A DNA stretch of 64,000 nucleotides. Source: Oikopleura dioica. Its lineage: Eukaryota; Chordata; Appendicularia; Copelata; Oikopleuridae. The notes beneath the pieces were generated by a model. The model did not search any database. It was not told where the DNA came from and worked only from the letters and a program-made list of their open reading frames with translations. The stretch covers positions 4,968,501 through 5,032,500 of the forward strand of contig OU015568.1 in the NCBI GenBank assembly GCA_907165135.1, in the 5' to 3' direction. Of the stretch, positions 52,757 through 61,799 are shown piece after piece. Position 1 is the first letter of the stretch. Each line of letters opens with the position of its first letter. The translations under genes and the position numbers were made by a program.

Positions 52757-54387
52757 ACCAAGACATCCAACTTTTCTACAAAACCATCCGTAAACTAGAA
52801 CCCTATCTAGGCAAGGACACATTCAATTCCATTCGACCTAATTACGCGATTAAATCGAGCTATGGAATATTGAAGCGCCACAAAACAGGGCACCCGATGA
52901 GACCAATAGTGTCTAGTAAAAACTCAATCACCAGCGGCATCGAAAGATACTTTTCAAAAATTTTGACCAAATTCCTGCCAGAACTTAAATACAGTATTAA
53001 ATCTACCCAAAATTTCAAGAAGAATTTTCTTCGAGCAAGAGACACATTCGATACAAAAAAACACTGGCTAGTCTCATTTGATGTACAGAGTATGTACACA
53101 AACGTTAATTTACAACGCATAATTCCTAGAATAGTAGATCGCATTTATTCCGACCCTCAAAGATTTTTCGATACTGAAATCAACGATGGGGAAGAACTCC
53201 AAATTATTCCGCGAAATATTTTTGAGGACGTTTTTACTAAAACACTGACCTATTTTACGGCATTCAGTACTCAGGACTCATATTATCGCCAACGCCGAGG
53301 GGTAGCAATGGGTGCACAAGCATCTGGTATTTTAGCGAATATCATGATGCACTACCTTGAAAGCGACATTATAGACCATGAACTAGCAAGTGGTACCATC
53401 AAATTTTACAATAGATATGTCGATGACATTGCGTGCGTACTTGAAAAAAACGAGCTCCCCCGAATCAACCACCTACTCAACAATTGGGACAAAGACCTGA
53501 ATTTCACCATAGAACACGCTCAAAATAATAGTCTATCCTTTTTAGATACTACCATTTACCTTGACCCGAAAACCCACAAATATGAACTTAAATTCTACCA
53601 GAAACCTACATCTAGTGACACCCTTAATAATTTTAATGAATCAGTTAGCCCGATCTCCCAAAAGCTTGGACTTCTTTCAGGCGAAATATTTCGAGTAAAT
53701 AACACCTGTTCCACTCCTGCTAACCTTAATAACGCTCTATCTAAACTTACTGACAAATTCGTTAAAAATAACTACCCCGTAAAACTTGTCAAATCTAAAA
53801 TCAAATCTATTAAAGATTCTAACTTCACTCCTCTCGAGAAAGACCCCAATATTACCCACCGCTTCTACTTAACCCTAGATTTCACTTCACACCGAGTCAA
53901 TAAAATAGGTAAAAAGATTGTTAATTTCATCCGTAAAATCACGCCAGCATATAAAGTATGTCTTGCTTTCAAAACTTTGCGCCTAGGACAAATTATCACA
54001 TCTCGTCTAAAAAGAAAGCTCGATATCAACAAAAAATCCGGGATTTGCTATCAATTCGACTGTAAATGTCAGCTCACTTACATCGGTGAGACCATGCGTA
54101 CCTTTCACCTTCGTAAGCGAGACCACACATTTCCAACTAGTCAAACTGCAATTAAACAACACCTTCGAAATTGCCCTGACTTTCAAAACGCATACCAAGA
54201 CCATGTGAACTCTCCAGAAGTTACTTCCTTTATCTCACCTGGCGATTTCGCCAAATCTTTTTTCTCCATTCTACAAACAAACCTTCCAAATTATAATGAC
54301 CGCAAACTTACCGAATCATTTCTCATAAAGTTAAACCGACCTCAACTTAACGAGCAAGGTGACTTCCGTTTCGTCCACTTTATTTGA
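52738..54387 (+). CDS. Penelope-like reverse transcriptase with GIY-YIG endonuclease
   Basis: Frame open from 52738 to the stop at 54387 (about 549 codons, no own ATG needed if read as a continuation). RT landmarks: GHPMRPIVSSKNS, LVSFDVQSMYTNV (motif A), RRGVAMGAQASGILAN (motif B), NRYVDDIACV (catalytic YVDD, motif C), LSFLDTTIY. The C-terminal nuclease has GICYQFDCKCQLTYIGETMR with RKRDH, the GIY-YIG pattern of canonical Penelope elements. Apart from the upstream frame break it looks intact. Confidence 0.92.
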   Translation, partial: TQPRPLNQDIQLFYKTIRKLEPYLGKDTFNSIRPNYAIKSSYGILKRHKTGHPMRPIVSSKNSITSGIERYFSKILTKFLPELKYSIKSTQNFKKNFLRARDTFDTKKHWLVSFDVQSMYTNVNLQRIIPRIVDRIYSDPQRFFDTEINDGEELQIIPRNIFEDVFTKTLTYFTAFSTQDSYYRQRRGVAMGAQASGILANIMMHYLESDIIDHELASGTIKFYNRYVDDIACVLEKNELPRINHLLNNWDKDLNFTIEHAQNNSLSFLDTTIYLDPKTHKYELKFYQKPTSSDTLNNFNESVSPISQKLGLLSGEIFRVNNTCSTPANLNNALSKLTDKFVKNNYPVKLVKSKIKSIKDSNFTPLEKDPNITHRFYLTLDFTSHRVNKIGKKIVNFIRKITPAYKVCLAFKTLRLGQIITSRLKRKLDINKKSGICYQFDCKCQLTYIGETMRTFHLRKRDHTFPTSQTAIKQHLRNCPDFQNAYQDHVNSPEVTSFISPGDFAKSFFSILQTNLPNYNDRKLTESFLIKLNRPQLNEQGDFRFVHFI

Positions 54388-54403
54388 TCTAAGGCATTGT
54401 TAA

Positions 54404-54643
54404 TTGCGTATCTGGAGCCTTAGATCAAATTCCCCAGATACGCAATTAAACTCTTTTCTAGACTTCTATTTCCATTTCTTTTCTAGACTTTCTCTCCGCT
54501 CTCATAAATTCCTCACTTACCGATCACTCGCGAGTTTCGCAAGTCACGGTGAGTCCTATTTTACTGTAGCTTCTCTTAACAACTGTACTAGCCTGATGAA
54601 GGAGGGCATTCCCTCCGAAAGCTCGCAATAAAACAAAAATCGA
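54404..54643 (+). repeat. Penelope 3' terminal repeat
   Basis: Direct copy of the 5' repeat (54434 onward identical to 51679 onward as read), preceded by a 15-nt foldback with inverted spacer. Confidence 0.88.
54593..54620 (+). ncRNA. Hammerhead-ribozyme-like core in 3' terminal repeat
   Basis: Same motif as at 51838-51865: CTGATGA, GGAGGG/CCCTCC stem, GAAA. Confidence 0.5.
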
Positions 54644-54655
54644 AAAAGTATATGA
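54644..54655. repeat. Target-site duplication, right
   Basis: AAAAGTATATGA, matching 51413-51424. Confidence 0.85.
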
Positions 54656-55202
54656 CTTCAATGAAGATGAATATGCTTTCATTTGATCAAGGAGATTTTA
54701 TAGAATAATAATAATCAGTTCATTTAACAGAAAAGGAAACCAATAACATGCAATTCCAGCATTTGCAAAAGTTGCTTATGTTTTGTTCACTTTATAAAAT
54801 AAAGTTGTACCCACTACTGTATTATTTTCAATAAATTTTTATAGTCAGAGATAAATGGCTTTTTCAAACCGATATTGTGACTATCCTTATTTTCAGTTGT
54901 AGTTCTGTCATTCATTTCATATTCTTCTCAAATAATCTCTACAACAAACGCGGTGCGCAAATTGATTCATCTTTCCCAGATTCTGGCATTTTCTCTGTAT
55001 CTCCGCAAAGTGGTTCGATTTCGCCGCGCTCCTCCGGCCTCTGAGAAAAAGGAGAGTCCTCCACTGCGATGGAAGACCTTGTGAAAAGAAGAAGAAAGAG
55101 ACTTTTCTATTTTGAAATAATTTTATGTAATTTATTAAATAATAGAGCAAGATTTCGATACAAAAATATATAAGAAGATGAAAAGAAGAAAAGTAATGAA
55201 AA
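54656..55202. other. Intergenic region, possible orphan exon
   Basis: A minus-strand stretch at about 55034-54950 reads PEERGEIEPLCGDTEKMPES and ends in a stop after an acceptor-like TTTTTCTCAG, but no upstream exon or start was found. Otherwise A/T-rich. Confidence 0.3.
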
Positions 55203-55641
55203 TTATTGGGCTGGTTCTTCGGGCTCTTCTTCAGGTTCGGCTGGGTTCTCCTCGTTGTCTTCAGGTTCGTCTTCGATTCCTTCCTGTTTTCGGACGATTG
55301 CTTCTGCTGTCTCTGCCCGGATCTTCAGGTCTACAATTGGGTAGGGATGAGAAGGAAATAAGGAGGTTTACCTGCGACTTGCGCTTGGAGAGCATCAAGT
55401 TCTGCTCGCAGCTCGTGAGTTTCTTTCAGCGAAACCTGGTCTCCGTGGATGTATTGCGCCAAAAACGCTTTTGCATCATTTGGCTGAGATTTTGATTGAA
55501 AAAAATCTTTTGTCGAGGGCTTACCTTGTCATGTGTTTCGTAAAGCTTGACGAGAAATTGATTCAGGGTATCCCAGACGCCAGTTTTTCGAAGGTAGTTT
55601 TTGTACTCTTCTCGGCTGGTTGCTCGTTTTTCGCTGTCCAT
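55203..55641 (-). CDS. MYCBP: c-Myc-binding protein (AMY-1)
   Basis: Small helical protein that binds MYC and also AKAP and ciliary partners in animals. Exons 55641-55525, 55483-55372 and 55330-55203 have 41-nt GT-AG introns; 118 aa against 103 in human. The conserved start REEYKNYLRKTGVWDTLNQF matches the MYCBP signature (YLxKSGVLDTLTKVLVxLYE), followed by NDAKAFLAQYI (like ALDFLKHHL) and a Glu-rich coiled coil (LKETHELRAELDALQAQVA). The extra length is an acidic Glu/Pro tail. Good match in order and spacing. Confidence 0.9.
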
Positions 55642-55727
55642 TTTTGTCTTTTTACGTCTGTTTGTCAGCGACTGCTGATTTTTCCCAATAATAAGACGTC
55701 TTCTAGAGATTTTTCAAAGCAAGATCT

Positions 55728-55952
55728 TTAATTTTTTGGTGCAAGTTTGAACTTTCTTCGCGAATAATGGACATAGAAGCTGGTTGTGTTGAGTGTTTTG
55801 AAAGTCTTTTCATAGATTGTCTTTCCCATTACAGTACTTTTCCTTGCCCAATCTGTATTTTGAGGATTAACCAAGGTAGTACTGGAAGATTTTGACCTGA
55901 TCCTTTTTAATTGAAAGAAAAAATGGGGAGATAAAAGCCCAATAGCCGCCAT
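55728..55952 (-). CDS. Unrecognised small basic protein, 74 aa
   Basis: ATG at 55952, single frame, stop at 55728. The N-terminus MAAIGLLSPHFFFQLKRIRS could be a mitochondrial presequence, and the rest is basic (NTDWARKSTVMGKTIYEK, HYSRRKFKLAPKN). The size and charge resemble small mitochondrial ribosomal proteins, but no family is recognised. It ends 86 nt before the MYCBP start on the same strand, so the two may be co-transcribed. Confidence 0.45.
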   Translation of the reverse strand: MAAIGLLSPHFFFQLKRIRSKSSSTTLVNPQNTDWARKSTVMGKTIYEKTFKTLNTTSFYVHYSRRKFKLAPKN

Positions 55953-56874
55953 AATCGCAACCTCGAAAGCCTTGTCAGCCCCGCTTTTCTTACAAAGACG
56001 ATTAGCGCACGGGGTAATTGGGTAAGGAGTACCGGGTTATTGTTTGGCCTAACAGCCTTTTCCAGGAATCAAAGGGAGTGCCGCTGCGAGACGGCCACTT
56101 GCGCTTGTTGTATCACATTCCCAGACATCAACAGACATCAACACACGCGGCGGAACAAAATCATCCGGAACAGACTCGGACAGAATCAATAACGATCAGC
56201 ATCATGTGTCAAGATTGCCAGAAGGTTCCTAAAGTTCCCCTAAGCCTGCTCAAATCGAATTTCAATTGAATGGAGTTGAGATAATAGCACGGAAATAAAC
56301 AAATTTTGAAGGTTTTACGATATGCTTTTTGCATGTTTATGAAATGCGAAAAAAACGCGTGTGCTCCATATGCTCACTCTATCCGCCAGCCCTGCCCTAA
56401 ACCAATCTGCTTCTGTTTGTCAGTTCGCACCTCGTTCGCCCCTAATTTCATCAAAACCCCCCGTCATCATTTCAACTCGCCATAAAACCAAGAAAAAAGA
56501 ACGCGCACCGGAAATACTTATACGAACTTATCGTGGCCGATCAAAGAGTTCATCCCCGTTTATTTCTTATCTCCGGTTTCCGCCGTGTTGCCCGCCTCAA
56601 AGGGGATGACCGTAGTCTTCTCTTTATCAATTCTAGGGGCAGCGGGCCGGGACGAAGCCCACTCGGAGCGATTCTTGCTCAGATAGCTAATCTTTCAGTG
56701 CTTTTTTGACAAATGATGATGTTTGAAGAACCACTTGAGCGGGAATTAAAGTCATGTGACCATCTTAAAGTGTTTTTTTCTTGAATAAAAAAATAGTATT
56801 TTTGTGTTCATAATTTATCTAAGTGGTACTTAGCTCGTATAAAAACCCGATGATCCTGGTTTTGGGGCTCAAAA

Positions 56875-56966
56875 ATGATCCTTACTGTTCTTTTTCTACT
56901 GTCTTCTTCAGTTCTTGCGACGCTTGCAGTGATGGAGATATCCAAAATGAATCCAAGAGGTCATTA
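56875..56966 (+). CDS. Doubtful 30-codon signal-peptide-like frame
   Basis: A TATAAAAA at 56838-56845 precedes by 30 nt an ATG opening MILTVLFLLSSSVLATLAVM, a good signal-peptide-like sequence, then a stop (56964) or a donor GTCATTAAC. TATA-to-ATG spacing is promoter-like but the frame is very short; it may be the first exon of an unseen gene or chance. Confidence 0.25.
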
Positions 56967-57631
56967 ACTTGACATGTAGCGAATTTCTGTTGAAAATCTA
57001 TTTCAAACAGACTGAAAAACCTATTTTCTTACTTTAAGGGTATCAACATCGATTTCGTCATTTTTGCGTACGAAAAACTGACCCTAACTCAATAGATGAG
57101 AACACCCTTAACTCTCCTGTCTCTACTCTTTACTATCCATTAAATTTCAATCCACTGTAATGAAAATCATGAAAGGAGGGTATCAGCGTGTTGATCTGTC
57201 GATTCCAAGTGGTCTAAACCGGGCTAATACGGCTACGTTATGAAAACACGTGCCTCAGTGAAGGGTTCCTAATCCGCTCCTTCTGCACGCGAAATAGGGT
57301 CGCACCCAAGCGAGGTCGTACGTTTTCCCAGATACTTAGCAAAAACCCTTTCCGGAAAAATCTAACAAATCGGATTAATTGCAACTGCAACAGTGGACGG
57401 GTCATGGGAAAAGAAGGCTAATTAGGGGCAGGAAGCACACAAACAAAGCACGAATCAATATGCTGGACGGGGCAACCCGGATATGGATTTTACGCAAACG
57501 GAAGGGATCAGATTATGGTTAATTGGAATTAGTGATGGGATGAGACCTGCTGCTCAAATAATCAAAACCACTGTTTCCATATTGCAGGAAGGGTTTTTCC
57601 CCTGGAGCTTTCCGACAAGAAACCTTTATCT

Positions 57632-57803
57632 GGGTTCGGGAACCTGTGCAGAAACCTGAGTCAGGGTCCTGAAAAGCAGCAAACAATGTATGCTTTAAAC
57701 ACTAGTGAAGCCGCTTTGCGGCTTCATTTTTAAAAAAGCCGCTACGCGGCTTTTCGTTTAAACTTATTTTAAACCCTGACTCAGGTTTTCGCTCAGGCTG
57801 CCC
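57632..57803. mobile_element. Short inverted-repeat element, family 1 copy d
   Basis: GGAACCTGTGCAGAAACCTG at one end and CTCAGGTTTTCGCTCAGGCT at the other, with inner hairpins AAGCCGCTTTGCGGCTT and AAGCCGCTACGCGGCTT. Confidence 0.8.
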
Positions 57804-58309
57804 AGCTCATATGAAATTTATTGATGCAAAAGCAAAAATTGTGTAAGCTAGCAGCTGATGAGTTAACACAAATACCTAACCGCATCGTTATTCAATTCTA
57901 AAGCGAGAAAAAAGGGTTGAACACAACAATAGAAGACCGCGATGTCGAAATCGGTGGGAACGCGCGTGACACGGGCCACAATAAATATCCTTTTCATCCC
58001 TCGTGGAGATGTGGCACTTGGGAAGCAAGTTCATGGAATGAGGCCAGGCGCGCGAGAAAGGGATGAAACACGCCCGGCGAGCTATATAGATTTCAAGATG
58101 GCCTAATTTTCTTGACAAGGGCTGGTCATGGGAAGCGATTGAGGGCGCGGATAACGGGAATTGGAAGGAGGAGTTTACGTTTCTGGGAATTTACGGGCTT
58201 GATGATTGAGATCTGTATTTTTAATGATGATTTTCAAGCTCATAATTTTACAAAAAAAAAACAATTTTAGACCCTTTTTTTTTAAAGAAAAGAAAAATTT
58301 CGTCAACAC

Positions 58310-58468
58310 AGGTTTCAGCAACCTGTGTGGAAAACCTGAGTCAGGGTCCTGATTCTTTGCATAGCGGCTTTGAAAAAGACATAGCCGCAAAGTGGCTTTA
58401 CTAGAATATAATTTAGATTTTGATGGTACTTTAGTCAGGAGCCCTACTCAGGTTTTCTACTTAGGTTG
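58310..58468. mobile_element. Short inverted-repeat element, family 1 copy e
   Basis: CAGCAACCTGTGTGGAAAAC ... CTCAGGTTTTCTACTTAGGT, with inner ATAGCGGCTTTG / CAAAGTGGCTTT stretch related to copy d. Confidence 0.78.
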
Positions 58469-58952
58469 GCGGGACCGGGGTTGGTTTTGTTTTTTGAAAA
58501 AAGGCTGGTCTTTCCAAATTTGTGCCGTCCATAATTTCGCCCGATTCATTCGTTCGGATTTCCGTTCCTCCTCAAAGTGCCAATATCTTTGCCCCTTGAT
58601 CTTACACGGATCCGTGTTATTTGTCGGAAGTCGGCGCGTCGGACATTTTTTGATTGATCGCCGTTTTCGGCACTTTGGCACACTTTGAGTTGGCCTGTTT
58701 TATTTTCACCAGTCGACCAGGCCGGAAATGAAAAAGGAGAAGAAAGGGAGAGTCACAAATTTGATTTCAAAGAAGGACAGCTGCTGGGAGGAAAAGGCAA
58801 TAAATATTGAAATTACTATCGTTATTTGAAGAGTTATTGCCTGACGATTTTGATAATCACAAATTGTTAAAATTTTGGCTTCATTTAGGAAAAATTGCAG
58901 AATCGACCATTAGTGCAACTTTTGACTTAGATATTAGGAATAATAGAGTGTG

Positions 58953-59139
58953 CCCTTGTTGATCCTCTTACTTTTTGCATGTGTTCCCTTGTTCATCCTA
59001 AGGCCACGTAGCCTTACTTTTAGCCGGCAACACGATGAAGTCCTTCTTGGCTCTTCAGTTTTGGGCATTTGCTGCTAAGGCTACGTGGCCAAAGATGAAC
59101 AAGGCAACACATGCAGCAAGTAAGCGGATGAACAAGGAC
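58953..59139. mobile_element. Short inverted-repeat element, family 2 copy 2
   Basis: CCCTTGTTGATCC ... GGATGAACAAGG ends and inner GGCCACGTAGCCTTAC / TAAGGCTACGTGGCC pair, matching the intronic copy at 30231-30382. Confidence 0.75.
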
Positions 59140-60777
59140 ACCCCGATTTTTTTCTCGAAATATTTTTTTTACATTCCCAAATCTCAAAATTTCTATTTTT
59201 TGAAGAATATTCTTCTTCGCAAAATAACCACATATTGTTGTTTATCCTATTTCTTATCCGCTTGAGCCAGCCAAAAACCATGCGCACTAGATAAGCCACC
59301 TCAATGCTCCGCCGAGCACTGAGTATTTTCCAAGGTGCTAAAGGAAAATATTTTCCCAAGTTTCAACTTTTGCCCGTTTCAAGCGCTTTGAAATCGTTTG
59401 AAGATGGTTATTTTGGCTTCTGACGGCTTTGAGACGTCTATTGTCGCAGTCGGCGCGGCAAAAGTGTGTAACAGAAAACAACAGAAAATGGGGAAAATTA
59501 CGAATTTCAAAAGGAATTCGGACAATGGGGGGAGGAATTAGCACCCAGCAGAGCAGGGGAAGCACGGGGTTTCAAGTGGGTATTTGAAGATTGACAGGGC
59601 GGCGGAGGGGGTTTTGAAGATCTCGGTGCTTTTCAAGAATTCTCCATCAAAAAACATTTCCCAGCTGAAGGGGAAATTAAATTTTTCGTTGCATAAAAGC
59701 CTATATATCCCTCCCCACGTGCCTACGAACCCACTTGGCAAGAATATCTCCAGTCTTGATCCGCTCAATTTCGCTTTCTGGGCCACGCGACGCCATGTGC
59801 ATCCCTCGCCCCTTTCCCACGACTCTAAGATCGCATAATTTCGCCCTGAGCTGCCTGGTATATACATTTCAGAGCCCTGTTCTCAAGGAGCTCAGCCAAG
59901 TTTTTGCTCCAGTGAGTAAAGAATGTGGCAAGTGGTTATTTTATGTTTATTCATAACAACTTTCAAATCGTAGAAAAGTGCAAAGATGGAAAATTAAGGG
60001 TGTAGCCATCATTAATCTGATTTTTCCAGAATCAAAAAAGTCGACCCTTCATGGATAATTCGAACCTTTTTGATGGATTTTTCGATATTCAGAAGCTTGA
60101 AAATTTCGAGTAGAAACTTCATTGAACCATGCGAAAAAGAATAAGTTATCAGATCCGTCAAATCTCAAAGGGAGGCCTCCCCTTTTTATTGGAGGCAGAA
60201 CGGAAACTATAACTGGCGATGTGGGGCGATAGTAACGACAAATTGGACAATTTGCATGAGGCGGCGGCGGCGCAACAAATTGGACCGCCCAGGCAAAACA
60301 GTTTACGCCGCGGTGCACACTTTAGTCCTGCTGACGGACGAGCCAAGATTGCGTAAAGAAAAGATAAAGGGCTAGCGTTATCAAGTTTCGAAGGGGGCAA
60401 ATTTGAATGCTCTCAAACTGTCAAAAATGTACCGAAGTCTTCAGCCTGAAGCTGCTTTTTATTGAAGGGATCTTTTTTAAAAGACTAAAATAATTTTGAG
60501 AACCATAAGGATGTTTCTGCTTCTATTGTTCCGCAATAACTGAAATGACCAGATGCGAAATCTAAGACAAAATCTAGGAAGAGCCTAGCTTGAACTGTTT
60601 ACGCAAGTTTAATTAGAAATATTTGATTATAGACAGCTATTGGTTGATTTATGAAAGAATTTCATGTTGACAACTTGACTGCAACTTGTACTAAAATTAT
60701 GAAAAACTGAAAATTTGGTTCTTTTTGGAGAGCTAAGAATAAGAAATTCCTGCTTATCCTCACCGAGGCCACACTTG

Positions 60778-60785
60778 TTCCCACG
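60778..60785 (-). promoter_or_regulatory. CSL/Su(H)-type site upstream of Hes
   Basis: Minus-strand CGTGGGAA, an exact match to the CSL (RBPJ) consensus, about 290 nt upstream of the Hes start. Hes genes are classical Notch targets. An 8-mer match alone is weak evidence. Confidence 0.35.
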
Positions 60786-61067
60786 GTCACTCGCCATTGT
60801 CGGCTCGATCAAAGCGCTCGGCACGCCGTCCCTTTCGCTAAACAAAAAAAAGTCCGAGTAGCCAAGTGCGCCACCCGCGCGTGCGTCCGGCGCTGCTGTA
60901 CGTAAGGAGCGCCGCCACGCGATTACGTCGCCCTGGATTCCCCTACTTCAACCCCTTTAATTTGCCGAGACGTGTTTCATTCAGTCACACAAATCAGAAC
61001 AGATTTACAAAAAACACGAAGACTAAAAAACTTCCTTTTTTCAAAAAGAAAGAAAAAATACGAAAAA

Positions 61068-61799
61068 ATGTCGACTTACCGAAAAGAGATTCTCCCCACC
61101 GCCGGTTCTGTCGGCCCGATTCGCTCCAAGATCGACCGAGCAACCAGCAAACCCTTGATGGAAAAGCGAAGACGAGAAAGAATCAACAAGTCGCTCAACG
61201 AACTCAAGTCCATTCTCTTAGAAGCCTACCGACGAGATTCCGCCTCCTGCTCGAAGCTCGAAAAAGCCGACATCCTCGAAATGTCCGTCCGATACATTCA
61301 TTCCCTGAAGACCCCAAGCGGCTATCCTTTCCCTGGAGCCGTCCTTCCAGCCCATGCTCAGCCAAAGCCACAGCCGCAAGCAGCAAGTGAATTGAGCCGG
61401 GTCCTAGCAACTTGCCCAGAAATCAGCGAAGAATCAAAGCGAAAAATCCTCGGTTCCATCTCCCCGAATTCCAGCGCCCCTCGAGTCCCCCTACCAGCCC
61501 CTCAGAAGCCTGCTCCACAAAACCCGCTCAATTTGCCAACCCAGCAGCAAATCGCCTTCCAACAGCAGCTTCTGGCCGCTCAGCTCGCCCAGTACGCCGC
61601 TGCTCAAAGCCTCGCCGTTTCTCAAAAAGCACCAAGCATCCCTCGATCCGACTCGTTGAGTTCCGGCGTCAGCTCTGATGAAGATTCAAACTCCGATGTG
61701 AACTCGCTCTCTTCATTTCCTTCTTCCCTTCCCGAAAACAAAGCTCCCGAGGCGGCCATTCCACAAGCCAGTACAAGTCCGATCTTCCGTCCCTGGTAA
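61068..61799 (+). CDS. HES: Hes/Hairy-type bHLH repressor
   Basis: Single exon, 243 aa. The basic region has the Hes-type proline (SKPLMEKRRRERINKSLNEL), followed by the HLH (ILLEAYRRDSASCSKLEKAD, LEMSVRYIHSL). The region after it (ELSRVLATCPEISEESKRKI) corresponds to a weak Orange domain. The middle is Pro/Gln/Ala-rich and the C-terminus is IFRPW, a variant of the Groucho-binding WRPW motif. It should bind N-box/E-box DNA and recruit Groucho/TLE. The start at 61068 fits the A-rich leader (CGAAAAAATG). Lack of introns is unusual in this intron-rich window; retrogene origin or intron loss is possible. Which vertebrate Hes it matches is not decidable. Confidence 0.92.
   Translation: MSTYRKEILPTAGSVGPIRSKIDRATSKPLMEKRRRERINKSLNELKSILLEAYRRDSASCSKLEKADILEMSVRYIHSLKTPSGYPFPGAVLPAHAQPKPQPQAASELSRVLATCPEISEESKRKILGSISPNSSAPRVPLPAPQKPAPQNPLNLPTQQQIAFQQQLLAAQLAQYAAAQSLAVSQKAPSIPRSDSLSSGVSSDEDSNSDVNSLSSFPSSLPENKAPEAAIPQASTSPIFRPW

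Larger units (their letters stand above)
51425..54643 (+). mobile_element. Penelope-like retroelement (3.2 kb)
   Basis: Complete insertion with a 12-bp target duplication. The 5' end is an inverted copy (51425-51660) and a direct copy (51679-51914) of the same 236-bp sequence, identical as far as I can read, with an 18-nt spacer. The coding part follows, then a direct terminal repeat (about 54404-54643). Such partly inverted 5' repeats and GIY-YIG nuclease domains are hallmarks of Penelope-like elements. The near-identity of repeats and intact target duplication imply recent insertion. Confidence 0.93.
55953..61067. other. 5-kb gene-poor region upstream of the Hes gene
   Basis: By far the longest stretch without a supported gene. 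It holds three short inverted-repeat elements (57632-57803, 58310-58468, 58953-59139), a TATA box plus tiny frame near 56838-56966, and a CSL-type site at 60778-60785. The rest may be cis-regulatory sequence of the Hes gene. Confidence 0.5.

Noticed and set aside
54917-55150. Minus-strand gene between Penelope element and MYCBP
   Set aside because: Only a plausible last exon is visible; no start or upstream exon in the right phase.
56018-56609. Plus-strand frames upstream of Hes
   Set aside because: Low-complexity open stretches without splice support, conserved motifs or convincing starts.
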